From: G963692885 sp964658655
Lineage (GTDB): Bacteria > Acidobacteriota > Terriglobia > Terriglobales > Acidobacteriaceae
Direction of reading: 5' to 3'
Length of the DNA stretch: 64,000 nucleotides
Assembly (NCBI GenBank): GCA_964658655.1
Contig: CAZZZL010000007.1
Location: 62,001-126,000, forward strand
The translations under genes were made by a program, and so were the position numbers. Below, piece after piece: positions 8,707 to 17,405 of the stretch. The notes beneath the pieces are model-generated. The model was not told the origin of the DNA, searched no databases, and saw only the letters and a list, made by a program, of their open reading frames with translations. Position 1 is the first letter of the stretch; the number at the start of each line of letters is the position of its first letter.

Positions 8707-9147
8707 TCAGACTAGTCTTCGTTTTCTCGAAAGAAATGTGTCGTCGAGAGACACCTGTTCAAGTCGAAGCAAAGACTTAGACCGTCCTGACTGTAAGTTT
8801 TCGGCTATCTCTGCACATTTTAGCTTCTCGACCTTCGAAGACAAATACATATGAACGCGTTGATTGTATTCACCCTGTCGGAGATGTAGTTCACCCTTGC
8901 AAACATCAACTGTTTCCGTAAGCCCCATGATCGTCTGAGCCCGCAGAGCAGCGGAGGTTAAGTCTCCGCTTTCCCATTGCCGCGATTGGTCTGCTTTGGC
9001 ATTAGCCATTTCAGAATCCACCGTACTTATAAGGTATTCAAAAGTTTCCAGGCGATGACGCGCCTTGAACATTTCCTGCTCAGCAGCATCCTCTTGAATA
9101 GTCCTTAGATAAAGCAGGCGTTGATACTGCTTACGCGAATTGATCAT
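8707..9147 (-). CDS. fliJ: Flagellar export chaperone FliJ
   Basis: FliJ is a coiled-coil protein that works with the FliI ATPase and FlhA during export. The 146-residue product is highly charged and predicted helical throughout, with long heptad-like stretches, and has the usual FliJ length. Its ATG overlaps the fliI stop codon by four bases (ATGA), the standard fliI-fliJ coupling. Sequence conservation in this family is low, so position is the main evidence. Confidence 0.87.
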   Translation of the reverse strand: MINSRKQYQRLLYLRTIQEDAAEQEMFKARHRLETFEYLISTVDSEMANAKADQSRQWESGDLTSAALRAQTIMGLTETVDVCKGELHLRQGEYNQRVHMYLSSKVEKLKCAEIAENLQSGRSKSLLRLEQVSLDDTFLSRKRRLV

Positions 9148-10457
9148 TGAGCCAAGGCCTGCAACTTTATTGTTGTGTCTTCAAACAGTGCGGTTTCTTC
9201 CGGTTTTTGCTGAAGGAAAGAGCGAATTCCAGGACGCAAGGCGATAGCTTCATCCAATTCTGCATCTGTGCCCATCTTATAGGCTCCAATCTTGATCAAA
9301 TCTTCAGCCTTGGAAAAGACCGTCATCGCTCGCCGAATGCGCGACGCATCTTGACTATGCCGCTCGCTGACGACTGAAGACATCAAGCGGCTGACGGAGC
9401 TTGTCACATCAATCGGTGGATACCATCCCTGAAGTGCAAGGTCTCTTGACAAAATGAAGTGTCCGTCAAGAAACGAGCGAGCCGCATCAACAATGGGATC
9501 TTCCTGATCGTCGCCTTCCATCAAAACTGTATAGATGCCGGTTATGCTCGCCGTCCGAAATCGGCCAGCACGTTCAACAAGCTTTGCGATTTTCGAGAAG
9601 ACAGAAGGTGTATATCCCTTGCTTGTCGGGGGCTCATTGTTTGCGAGACCTACTTCCCGAGCTGCCATTGCGTATCGGCTAAGTGAGTCTATGATAAGCA
9701 ATACATCCTTACCCTGGCGCTGGAAATATTCGGCTACGCTGGTGGCGCTTTCGGCAGCCCTCATCTTCAGTAATGGAGATTGATCTGAAGTTGCTACGAT
9801 AATTACAGTCCGTTTGAGGCCGTCATTACCAAGCGTCCGCTCGGTCATTTCGGTAACTTCCCTACCCCGCTCGCCGACCAAACCGATGACGCATATCCTA
9901 TTTGCGCAGGAACGAGCCAACATACTGATAATCGTGCTTTTTCCCACACCCGAGCCACCGAAAACGCCAATCCGTTGGCCTTCGCCTATTGACAACATGC
10001 TATCGATTGCGCGGATGCCAGTCTGATAGGGTCGGTTGATCGGGACTCGATCGAATGGCAACGGAGGCGGTTGAGAAAGAGCCACGAGCGCAGCCGCTGA
10101 GATTGCACCTTTACCATCGATCGGAATGCATTGTGCATTGACGACGCGTCCAAGTAGCGCCACACCGACACCTATCCGTGCCGGTTGTCCTGTTCCCACG
10201 ACCTCGTCACCATAGCGCACGACAGCCGTCTCGAATAACATGATGAGCATCCGTTCTTTGCGGAAGCCAACGATCTCTCCCAGCGCGTGCCCACCGCTCT
10301 TAGGACGAATTTCGCAAACCTCACCCACGTTACCCAGTGGACCGGTCGCTTCGAGCCATTGACCATTTGCTTCGGTCACAATTCCACGCCAGGGTGTCGA
10401 GCTAAAATAGCTCAGTGACTTCGTCCAAGGCCCTGAAAACTCGATCAAGGAAGACAT
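9144..10457 (-). CDS. fliI: Flagellum-specific ATPase FliI
   Basis: FliI is the F1-beta-like ATPase that energises unloading of export substrates from chaperones. The 437-residue product has the expected domains: an N-terminal barrel, a catalytic core with Walker A GGSGVGKST at residues 167-175, the LVGERGREV block near 193, Walker B LLIID at 253-257, and a helical C-terminus. Length is typical. It overlaps the end of fliH by 13 bases and the start of fliJ by four, so fliH, fliI and fliJ are translationally linked. Confidence 0.97.
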   Translation of the reverse strand: MSSLIEFSGPWTKSLSYFSSTPWRGIVTEANGQWLEATGPLGNVGEVCEIRPKSGGHALGEIVGFRKERMLIMLFETAVVRYGDEVVGTGQPARIGVGVALLGRVVNAQCIPIDGKGAISAAALVALSQPPPLPFDRVPINRPYQTGIRAIDSMLSIGEGQRIGVFGGSGVGKSTIISMLARSCANRICVIGLVGERGREVTEMTERTLGNDGLKRTVIIVATSDQSPLLKMRAAESATSVAEYFQRQGKDVLLIIDSLSRYAMAAREVGLANNEPPTSKGYTPSVFSKIAKLVERAGRFRTASITGIYTVLMEGDDQEDPIVDAARSFLDGHFILSRDLALQGWYPPIDVTSSVSRLMSSVVSERHSQDASRIRRAMTVFSKAEDLIKIGAYKMGTDAELDEAIALRPGIRSFLQQKPEETALFEDTTIKLQALAQ

Positions 10458-11203
10458 GGTCGCGACTCGCCTTCGCCGAGCATTCGCTTGAAACGATTTC
10501 CTATTTCATTCAATTGCATCTCTGCACTGTAGTCAGCGTTCCCGAAAGCGGTTTCGACACGACACATCCCCTCATGCAGGGCCGGGTCGATCGAGATGAC
10601 CGCTGAGACGATTCCCCCCTCGACAGCTCCAAAAAGGTTGAGCCATGAGAGATGATCGGTTGGGGATACTTTCAGAGTCATGATTCCTTCTACCGGCGAT
10701 TCGGCAAGGCAAACACGAACCGTTGCCGCGAGCGAAAGGCTATCGATTTGAATTCGACTGCATAAGATCTTCTCTGCAATTCTCAGGCTGAGAGCGACGA
10801 TTTTCGGCTGTATCCTGCGCTCCAATTCAGAACGGAAGTTTGCAATTTCTTTAAGCGCCGCTAGTACGGATATCGTGTTCTTATTTTTCTCGTATTTAAA
10901 AGCCTCCATTGTTGATTCCCTTCCCGCCTGGTAACCCCTGCTCTCAGCCTCATTCTTCAATTCCTGCTCTGAGAAGTCAGACAAAAGCACGCGTGACCCA
11001 TCGCCAACCATCGCCGGTTCGTTGGAAACATTTTGTTGATGTTCGTTGCTACTACCAAGCTTCGGCACTCGGTCGATCAAGACTTCGACTAAGGGCAGCC
11101 GACTGGGGGGCAGAGCTGTATCTTTTGCAGTATCGTGATTGTTAACAGCCGGTCTATACACAAGACTTCTCATCGCGCTGTGATCGTTCTCGGTACTTGA
11201 CAT
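10445..11203 (-). CDS. fliH: FliH-type negative regulator of the FliI ATPase
   Basis: FliH is the peripheral stalk that tethers FliI to the C-ring and restrains its activity. The product has 252 residues, with a disordered polar first third, a charged coiled-coil middle (about residues 80-140) and a C-terminal domain resembling the FliH/V-ATPase E subunit fold. I chose the ATG at 11203 over a TTG at 11215 because a GGAG site sits six bases upstream. It lies between fliG and fliI, as in most flagellar operons. Confidence 0.87.
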   Translation of the reverse strand: MSSTENDHSAMRSLVYRPAVNNHDTAKDTALPPSRLPLVEVLIDRVPKLGSSNEHQQNVSNEPAMVGDGSRVLLSDFSEQELKNEAESRGYQAGRESTMEAFKYEKNKNTISVLAALKEIANFRSELERRIQPKIVALSLRIAEKILCSRIQIDSLSLAATVRVCLAESPVEGIMTLKVSPTDHLSWLNLFGAVEGGIVSAVISIDPALHEGMCRVETAFGNADYSAEMQLNEIGNRFKRMLGEGESRPCLP

Positions 11204-11221
11204 TGAGCTCTCCAACTAAGA

Positions 11222-12244
11222 TCAAGCCATCATAGAATCATCTTGTTCAATTCGAAGTACAATCTTTCCCTCTTCCTCTAGTTTGCGAGCCAGAGCAAGA
11301 ATTTCCTGTTGTGCAGACGCAATGTCCTTAGACCGCACAGGTCCCATGATTTCCATGTCCTCCTTCAGCATTTCAACGGCCCGTGCCGACATTGCCTGGA
11401 AAGCATGGGACTTGAGATCTTCGGTACAGTTTTTCAAAGCTAGAGCCAATCGTTTTTTGTCGACCTGGCCCACCACTTCTCTCATGCTTGCGGGGGGGAC
11501 AGAGATCAGATCTGCAAAAGTAAACATAAGATGTCTGATCTGTATCGATACTTCAGGAGAAGACTCCTCTATTCGCTCAAGAATTTTTTTCGCCGCATCA
11601 GCATTAACCCTATTTAATAAATCTGCGACAGCCTTAAAACCTGAATACGACTTTCGATGTGGGTCGACCACACTCTCCAAGCGCTGGTGAAGAATGAAAG
11701 CTACTCGTTGCGCCATTTCTGGAGAGAATTGCCGCATCTCGGCGAGTCTCTGAACCGCCGCGACACTTTGCTCCTCTCTGAGGCTGTCGAGTACCTGAGA
11801 TCCCTGTCGTGGGTCTAGATGGGCAAGCACCAGCGCGACAGTTTGTGGATGTTCGGCGTCAAGAAACTTCCCTAGCTGTTGAGGATCAACCTTTTGCAGC
11901 ATGGCGAGATCTCCGTGGTTTTCCTGTTGGGAGCGACGAATTTGAGTAAGCAAATCTTCAGCTCGCTGTTTACCAAAAGTCTCTATGAGCAGTTTGGTAG
12001 CGTAGGAAACACCCCCTTGATTTACGTATCGGTTGGTAACTAACAATTCGTGAAACTCTTGCAAGACACGATCGGATACAGCTTTTTGAGTGGTCGTTAG
12101 GAGGGATATCTCTGCAGTGACCCGCTGCACTTCCTCTTCCCCAAGGTTTTGGAGAAGCTTCTTTGCAGAAACATCTCCAACCGCCACCATCAGAATAGCG
12201 GCCTTACGTAGACCTTGCATGCCGGAAATGTTGGATTCAATCAC
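11222..12244 (-). CDS. fliG: Flagellar motor switch protein FliG
   Basis: FliG joins the MS ring to the C-ring and carries the torque-generating charged helix. The 340-residue product matches all three FliG domains. The middle domain contains EHPQTVALVLAHLDP near residue 130, and the C-terminal domain contains the region around DKKRLALALKN with conserved charged residues. The start is a GTG at 12244 with GGAG nine bases upstream, which gives the usual QGLRKAAILMV N-terminus. It follows fliF after 65 bases. Confidence 0.97.
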   Translation of the reverse strand: MIESNISGMQGLRKAAILMVAVGDVSAKKLLQNLGEEEVQRVTAEISLLTTTQKAVSDRVLQEFHELLVTNRYVNQGGVSYATKLLIETFGKQRAEDLLTQIRRSQQENHGDLAMLQKVDPQQLGKFLDAEHPQTVALVLAHLDPRQGSQVLDSLREEQSVAAVQRLAEMRQFSPEMAQRVAFILHQRLESVVDPHRKSYSGFKAVADLLNRVNADAAKKILERIEESSPEVSIQIRHLMFTFADLISVPPASMREVVGQVDKKRLALALKNCTEDLKSHAFQAMSARAVEMLKEDMEIMGPVRSKDIASAQQEILALARKLEEEGKIVLRIEQDDSMMA

Positions 12245-12309
12245 TAATTCTGACTCCGGATGTTGTGTTCCTCATGCCAATGTTCACCTGGTTCCTGCCT
12301 GAGGTCCTG

Positions 12310-13848
12310 TCATTCTGCTCTGATCCAAGTCTGCAGGATACGTGCGCTTTGCGCAGGGTCAGTCTGGATGTGCGCTGCCACCTCTTCGAAAAGCCCTTTT
12401 GAATTTACGCTCGCAAGCTCGGTTTTCTCGCTTTCCTGTAGAACTGCGTGACCTGTGCTGTCGATAGTCTTCCCATGCGCTAGCTGCGTTTTCAGTGCAA
12501 GAACAATTGGTCTTATAACAAGGAGCAACACACACATCATCACAACGGCTACGCAAACATCCTTGACGACTGATGCATTGACACTGAAATGTTGGATCAT
12601 CCCTTTGATCAAGCCCACCTTTGAAACCGCATTAGATTCAAAAATGAAGTTCTGTACGATGACACTGTCCCCCCGCGCGCTATCGAAACCAATGGCAGCC
12701 TGGGAGAGATTGGAGATCTGCTTGAGTTCATCCGCGCTCCATGATTTGGTGATCAAAGGTTTCTTTGGATCCCTGTCTGGGACTAATCGATCATTGAGAA
12801 TAACGGCAGCAGTTATTCGGCGAATGCTACCGGAATTCTCAAGAGAATGCTCAGTCTTCTTAGAGGCTCCGTATGTCCCACTCTCTTGCTTACTGCTCTG
12901 AGCATCCGCCTTGGACGCTGGGAACAAAGGCGGTTTTTGATTTGGAGTATTACTTGCGGTACCTGGAACACCGACTGCCAGTGCTTGCTCTCCTGCAGTC
13001 TGCTCCGAGCGCTGCATCGAAAGGGTGACCACAGAGGCAGGGTCAAAGTCTTCATTCACCACGTCATGAGATGATAGGTCATAATCCACGTTTACAGTAG
13101 CGCGTACATTACCGACGCCGACAATGGGCTCAAGAGTCTGCAGGATATGATCTGACAACTCTCGCTCATAGAGGTCACGGCTATCGGAGAGGGACCCGCT
13201 TGCGCCTAGCGTGCGACCGTCGGCATCCACGAGGGCTACATTCCCACGGTCTAAGCCATCTACAGCGTTCGCAATCAGCGATTTGATCGACTCGGCTTCA
13301 TCGTTGGTGAGTCGTTTAGTTTTCAATCTGATGACTACAGAAGCCTTGGAATCGCGTTGACTCTCAGAAAATAGTGAGTCATGTGGGAGAACCAAGTGAA
13401 CGCTCGCAGAGTCGACATCACTAATGCTGTCTATTGTTTTTTCTAGCTCGCCTTCTAACGCTCTCTGGTAATTGACCTTATCGTCGAAATCTGATCCTGC
13501 CCAATCAGGCTTATCGAACAACTCATAGCCCATTCTGCCACTCTTACCGGCGGCTTTCGAAGCGGAAGCGAGCCGTGCTTTGTCTAGTTCTTCGCTTGGA
13601 ACGCGAAGTGAAGTTCCGTCGCTTGAGACATCGTATGCGAGGCTTGCACTGCTGAGGACCGTAGCAATTTGACGAGCTTCATCAGGCGATAGCCCAGCGT
13701 ATAGTGTTGACCAAGTGGGGCGAAGAGACCACCAAGTCGCGGTTCCAACGACGACAATAAATGCTGCGAAGGCATAGACTGCCTGCATCCTCTGACGAGA
13801 TGAGAAACTTCTCCAATGTGAGAAGAGCTGTTCGCGGATAGTATTCAT
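12310..13848 (-). CDS. fliF: Flagellar MS-ring protein FliF
   Basis: FliF builds the MS ring that houses the export gate. The 512-residue product has an N-terminal membrane helix (about residues 20-42), a periplasmic region with the ring-building motifs, an unstructured Ser/Gln-rich loop near residues 295-340, and a second membrane helix near 430-455 followed by the cytoplasmic tail that binds FliG. The start is placed at the ATG 13848; a TTG two codons upstream is also in frame. Length is typical. Confidence 0.96.
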   Translation of the reverse strand: MNTIREQLFSHWRSFSSRQRMQAVYAFAAFIVVVGTATWWSLRPTWSTLYAGLSPDEARQIATVLSSASLAYDVSSDGTSLRVPSEELDKARLASASKAAGKSGRMGYELFDKPDWAGSDFDDKVNYQRALEGELEKTIDSISDVDSASVHLVLPHDSLFSESQRDSKASVVIRLKTKRLTNDEAESIKSLIANAVDGLDRGNVALVDADGRTLGASGSLSDSRDLYERELSDHILQTLEPIVGVGNVRATVNVDYDLSSHDVVNEDFDPASVVTLSMQRSEQTAGEQALAVGVPGTASNTPNQKPPLFPASKADAQSSKQESGTYGASKKTEHSLENSGSIRRITAAVILNDRLVPDRDPKKPLITKSWSADELKQISNLSQAAIGFDSARGDSVIVQNFIFESNAVSKVGLIKGMIQHFSVNASVVKDVCVAVVMMCVLLLVIRPIVLALKTQLAHGKTIDSTGHAVLQESEKTELASVNSKGLFEEVAAHIQTDPAQSARILQTWIRAE

Positions 13849-13929
13849 CGACAAAGATGGAATCCTAAAGAGCAGCGCGAAGACGTGTAGCCTGATCTTG
13901 CGGGTTTAGGCTGGAAGTACTATTCAAAG

Positions 13930-14241
13930 TCAAAATTGCATGCTCATGACCTGTTGATACGCACCTAAAGCCTTGTTGCGCACTGCAAGAGCGAGATCGA
14001 AGGACAGAGATGCTTTCTGAGTTGCAATCAGAGCTGTGTGAATGTCTGTACCATCGCCGCTAAGCAGGCCCTTTACTTTCGACGACGAATCTTCCTCGGT
14101 TTCTTGGAGGTTTGTCACTGCCTGCTGCAGGATATTGCCAAATGAGCCGACGTGAGATGGAAGAGAAGCTGGATGCAGGACGTCACTGAAATCCGATGTC
14201 TTCAGCATTCCATTTATAGCGGAGTTCCATACTATTTGCAT
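13930..14241 (-). CDS. fliE: Flagellar hook-basal body protein FliE
   Basis: FliE links the MS ring to the rod. The 103-residue product has the family signature in its C-terminal half: a helix around TDIHTALIATQKASLSFDLA, then AVRNKALGAYQQVMSMQF at the end. A GGAG site five bases before the ATG fixes the start. It directly follows flgC with an eight-base gap, in the conserved flgB-flgC-fliE order. Confidence 0.95.
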   Translation of the reverse strand: MQIVWNSAINGMLKTSDFSDVLHPASLPSHVGSFGNILQQAVTNLQETEEDSSSKVKGLLSGDGTDIHTALIATQKASLSFDLALAVRNKALGAYQQVMSMQF

Positions 14242-14249
14242 TTAATCTC

Positions 14250-14690
14250 CTATTTCATAATTTCGAGAGAACTTGCGATCATCCCTTTGGTTGCCTGGAT
14301 CGCAGAGCTGTTCAGACCGTAGGCTCGTGAAGCGCCAACGAGGTCGACCATCTCGGTAAGTGGATTGATATCTGGAAACGACACAAATCCATTTCGGTCT
14401 GCGTCAGGATGCTGTGGATCGTAACGCTGAATCGGCGGAGCCGTATCAGAAACCACAGCGGTCACAGTGACACCGCCGTTTTCACTATTGCCGGCAAACA
14501 TATCTTTGAAGATGGGTGTCGTTGTGCCCTCACCAGCAGATTGAAAAATCACCTGCTGTCGAACGTACGGGCCGCCGGTAGAGGTTCTCGTGGTTTCGGC
14601 GTTGGCCATATTGACTGAGATAACTTCCGCTCTGATTCGCTCAGCTTTGAGCGCGGAAGCACTTACATTCAACACATTAAAAAGGTTCAT
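14250..14690 (-). CDS. flgC: Flagellar basal-body rod protein FlgC
   Basis: FlgC forms part of the proximal rod. The 146-residue product begins with the axial-protein helix (LNVSASALKAERIRAEVISVNMANAETTRT) and ends with the matching C-terminal helix around NPLTEMVDLVGASRAYGLN. The spacing between them is normal. AGAAGGA lies immediately upstream of the ATG. It sits 27 bases after flgB. Confidence 0.96.
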   Translation of the reverse strand: MNLFNVLNVSASALKAERIRAEVISVNMANAETTRTSTGGPYVRQQVIFQSAGEGTTTPIFKDMFAGNSENGGVTVTAVVSDTAPPIQRYDPQHPDADRNGFVSFPDINPLTEMVDLVGASRAYGLNSSAIQATKGMIASSLEIMK

Positions 14691-14717
14691 TTCCTTCTAT
14701 CCCCCGGGCCCCGGTTG

Positions 14718-15092
14718 CTACTTGGTGTCGGAATGAATTGCGTCAGAAATCTGTGTAATTTGCTGTCTTAGCAGCGCAATCCCAGTCCTGAACTTCAACT
14801 GGGCTTCGGACATGCGCATACCTTCTCGATCCATCGAAACATTGTTTCCGTCAGGTCGACTGACTAAGCCGTCGACGAGTGATTGACCGGTAAGCGGGAT
14901 CAAGCCTCCACCTTGTTTGGTTTGCTGGTCTTCTCGCAGAGCGACCATCATCTGCACATCGAAATCCAAGCCTCGGGTTTTGTATCCTGGGGTATCAATG
15001 TTTGCCATGTTCTCGGCTGTCATTTTCAGTTGAAGCACCGCAGTGTCCAGATAATGTTCCAAAAGTCCGGTCACACCTGTTTCCATCTTCAT
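14718..15092 (-). CDS. flgB: Flagellar basal-body rod protein FlgB
   Basis: FlgB forms the most proximal part of the rod. The 124-residue product has the rod-protein N-terminal motif (AENMANIDTPGYKTRGLDF, residues about 28-46) and a C-terminal helix (LKFRTGIALLRQQITQI) for packing in the rod. An AGGAGGG site eight bases before the ATG gives a firm start. It is the first structural gene of the flagellar operon, 63 bases downstream of the sigma-54 activator gene. Confidence 0.96.
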   Translation of the reverse strand: MKMETGVTGLLEHYLDTAVLQLKMTAENMANIDTPGYKTRGLDFDVQMMVALREDQQTKQGGGLIPLTGQSLVDGLVSRPDGNNVSMDREGMRMSEAQLKFRTGIALLRQQITQISDAIHSDTK

Positions 15093-15155
15093 AAAGCGCC
15101 CTCCTGTTTAGAAAATCATTTCAACTCTTCCACCAATTTGCCACTTGGGTAGATG

Positions 15156-16475
15156 TCAAGGTTTTTCGATCAGTGAGGCAAACTCGATCTCATGATCTGT
15201 AATCTCTCGCTGGCTATCTGAAAGTATGAAGGCACGTTCGACTACATGCGCTAATTCGCGTACGTTGCCGGGCCATGAATGGCCTTGCATCTTCGCCATC
15301 GCGAGAGCCGAAATCCTCGCATGTTCAGGTCTTATCAGCAGCTTGGCAAGAAAGAACTCAGCAAGAGCAGGTAGATCGTCGATGTGCATGCTCAGCGGAG
15401 GCGTTTCAATCAAAAACACTGCAAGGCGGTAGAAGAGATCCGCCCGAAAAGCGCCGTTAGTGGAGAGCAAACCGAGGTGCTGGTTGGACGCAGCGACAAC
15501 CCTCGCGTCGACATGCTTGGCTTCATTGTCCCCGATTCTTTGGATTTCCCCGGATTCGAGGAAACGAAGAAGCTTGGCCTGGAGCGCGAGAGGTATCTCG
15601 CCTATCTCATCTAGAAAAAGTGTGCCTCCGGCAGCCGCCTCGATACGCCCGACCCTGTTTTGGACAGCGCCTGTGAAGGATCCCTTGGTGTGGCCAAATA
15701 ACTCAGACTCGAGCAGGCTGTCAGGAATGGCGGCACAATTAACTGCGATGAAAGGACGGTTTTTTCGAAGACTGAGTCTATGTAACGCCCGAGCGACGAG
15801 TTCCTTGCCAGTTCCAGAGGCTCCTTGGATCAGGACAGGAGTCTCCCGCTCTGCGACGAGTCGAATTCGACGACACATTTCCAGAATTAGAGGGTGAGTT
15901 CCAACGAACTCCGGCATCAAGCTGGCGCTGGAAAGATGCATGCTCGTTGATTCCGCCTCGCGAGAGATCTTGTCGGGCACTGCGGGCAGCAGTGCCGGTC
16001 CTTTTGAGACATGTCGGTCTGTCACATCTTTGCCGCGCTCGACTTCATTATTCAAAGTCTTGGTTGTCGAGCAACCCAGTCCTAATGAAGATCGCACCTG
16101 GATTGGGTCACAGTCCGTGCGCCGCGGCTGTGTAGCGTCTGGTTTACGCGCACCCTGATTCACGCGGAGCGCGTAGAGAATTTCACCATTTCGACTGTTT
16201 CGGAACTTTGCCGGTTTTTCAAATATCCCATCTGTTGAGATAAGGTCCACGCACGGAAACGAAGACTCCACTTCTCTTACAAATTCCTGAATCTCAAGAT
16301 CCGGAAACCATGCGTCCATTACGACGGTCGACGATATTTCAGGTCTAAGATGGGCTAAAGTGTCGACCCCACCGCATGCTTCTAGCACCCGCCATCTTAG
16401 ATCGACGAGGGTAGTCCGCATGCGCTCGCGGAATTTTGTATCACCGATTGCCAAGATAGCCACAGGTGCACTCAT
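15156..16475 (-). CDS. Sigma-54-dependent flagellar activator lacking a DNA-binding domain
   Basis: This is an AAA+ activator of RNA polymerase holoenzyme with sigma-54, probably controlling the flagellar genes it precedes. The 439-residue product has an atypical receiver-like N-terminal domain (about 1-85, possible acceptor Asp54), a long variable linker, and a central AAA+ domain with Walker A GASGTGKE at 218-225. The sigma-54 contact loop is at 265-270 and reads GSFTGA instead of the common GAFTGA. The DEIGEIP Walker B region follows. The protein stops soon after the WPGNVRELAHVVERA block, so the usual Fis-type helix-turn-helix is missing. Some flagellar activators, such as Helicobacter FlgR, share this feature. 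A good GAGGGAAG site precedes the ATG. Confidence 0.9.
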   Translation of the reverse strand: MSAPVAILAIGDTKFRERMRTTLVDLRWRVLEACGGVDTLAHLRPEISSTVVMDAWFPDLEIQEFVREVESSFPCVDLISTDGIFEKPAKFRNSRNGEILYALRVNQGARKPDATQPRRTDCDPIQVRSSLGLGCSTTKTLNNEVERGKDVTDRHVSKGPALLPAVPDKISREAESTSMHLSSASLMPEFVGTHPLILEMCRRIRLVAERETPVLIQGASGTGKELVARALHRLSLRKNRPFIAVNCAAIPDSLLESELFGHTKGSFTGAVQNRVGRIEAAAGGTLFLDEIGEIPLALQAKLLRFLESGEIQRIGDNEAKHVDARVVAASNQHLGLLSTNGAFRADLFYRLAVFLIETPPLSMHIDDLPALAEFFLAKLLIRPEHARISALAMAKMQGHSWPGNVRELAHVVERAFILSDSQREITDHEIEFASLIEKP

Positions 16476-16506
16476 TGAACTTCCCTCACACGACTGCCCG
16501 GCTTGT

Positions 16507-17202
16507 TCATGACTGGGAAGCCAATGCGGTTCCGATGCGATATCCCTGACCTCGTACAGTCGAGATAAGCGGTTGTTCGTGTGTCTCCAAAAGCTTACGG
16601 CGAAGATAATTCACATATACATCAACAACATTTGTGCTGGCCTCAGCGCCCAGCTTCCAGACGCGTTCCATTAGAAGATTGCGTGAGACGCATTTTCCCT
16701 TGTTAAGCATCAGGCATTCGAGCAGGCCATACTCTTTATTTGTTAAAGCGATCGCTAATCCATTGCGCCGAACAGAATGGTCCATTCGATTCAACTCGAG
16801 ATCGCCGGCGCGAAGAACGGCCTCCGCCCCCGACTGCCTGCGCAGCAAAGCGAAACAACGCGCTCTCAACTCTCGCAGAGAAAAGGGTTTCAACATGCAA
16901 TCGTCTGCGCCGAGATCAAAACATCTCAGGCGAACGTCTAAACTTGACTCACCTGTGAGGATAAGAACCGGCGCATTGCTACTCATAGAGCGCAAGGCCT
17001 GCAAGACAGCGGCACCGTCGCGCTTCGGCAACCCGAGGTCCAAAAGGGTTAAATCGGGCATTTCCGACTCGATAGCCTTTGAGGCGGCTTCTCCGTCAAT
17101 ACAAAGAGTGACTTCGTGTCCATCGGAGATGAGAGCACGCTGCAAGAATCCGCCTAGTGCACGATCATCTTCTGCGATCAGAACTCGATTTGTGGTGGTC
17201 AT
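16507..17202 (-). CDS. OmpR/PhoB-family response regulator
   Basis: This two-component regulator has 231 residues. The receiver domain (about 1-120) has acidic residues at 11-13, the phospho-acceptor Asp55 in LTLLDLGLP and the conserved lysine in CMLKPFS. A winged-helix DNA-binding domain (about 130-225) ends with STVRGQGYRIG. No histidine kinase lies in the window, so its partner is unknown. It is 31 bases upstream of the sigma-54 activator and on the same strand, which suggests it heads the flagellar regulatory unit. No clear ribosome site precedes the ATG; instead there is an inverted repeat in the leader. Confidence 0.93.
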   Translation of the reverse strand: MTTTNRVLIAEDDRALGGFLQRALISDGHEVTLCIDGEAASKAIESEMPDLTLLDLGLPKRDGAAVLQALRSMSSNAPVLILTGESSLDVRLRCFDLGADDCMLKPFSLRELRARCFALLRRQSGAEAVLRAGDLELNRMDHSVRRNGLAIALTNKEYGLLECLMLNKGKCVSRNLLMERVWKLGAEASTNVVDVYVNYLRRKLLETHEQPLISTVRGQGYRIGTALASQS

Positions 17203-17212
17203 GGGAGGCTCG

Positions 17213-17239
17213 AAGTGGAATTGAGGTGCAACTCCACTT
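17213..17239 (-). promoter_or_regulatory. Leader inverted repeat upstream of the response regulator
   Basis: A perfect 7-base inverted repeat (AAGTGGA at 17213-17219, TCCACTT at 17233-17239) lies 11 bases before the response-regulator ATG. As RNA it would fold next to the start codon, and as DNA it could be an operator. The function is not shown by sequence alone. Confidence 0.3.
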
Positions 17240-17373
17240 TCTTGCTTTGTGGAGGCGACATCAATAGAGATTTGTTCGCTTTCTCTTCGCGACTTTCAAA
17301 ATGGGAAGATGTTGAGGATCGTTCCCGTTTCGGGCCGCATTGGAGTCGCGCCGGCTCTAAACTTTGCACTTGA

Positions 17374-17393
17374 TTATTCGCTTTTTATTCGCT
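17374..17393 (+). promoter_or_regulatory. Direct repeat upstream of lexA, candidate autoregulatory operator
   Basis: Two identical copies of TTATTCGCT (17374-17382 and 17385-17393) are spaced 11 bases start to start, ending 12 bases before the lexA ATG. Spacing near one helical turn suits a dimeric repressor on one face of the DNA. LexA of some phyla, such as Alphaproteobacteria, binds direct repeats, so self-repression by LexA is a reasonable inference. The element also overlaps the likely promoter and leader. Confidence 0.4.
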
Positions 17394-17405
17394 AAGCTGC
17401 AACTT

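Noticed and set aside
15128..15143. Possible sigma-54 promoter upstream of flgB (TGGCAA, then TGGA)
   Set aside because: The -24 half is good but the -12 half lacks the key GC, so the match is too weak to annotate although the location is suggestive.
1..17202. Flagellar region as a recently transferred island
   Set aside because: Base composition seems lower in GC than the glycan region by eye, but gene order is complete and conserved and no mobile elements flank it.
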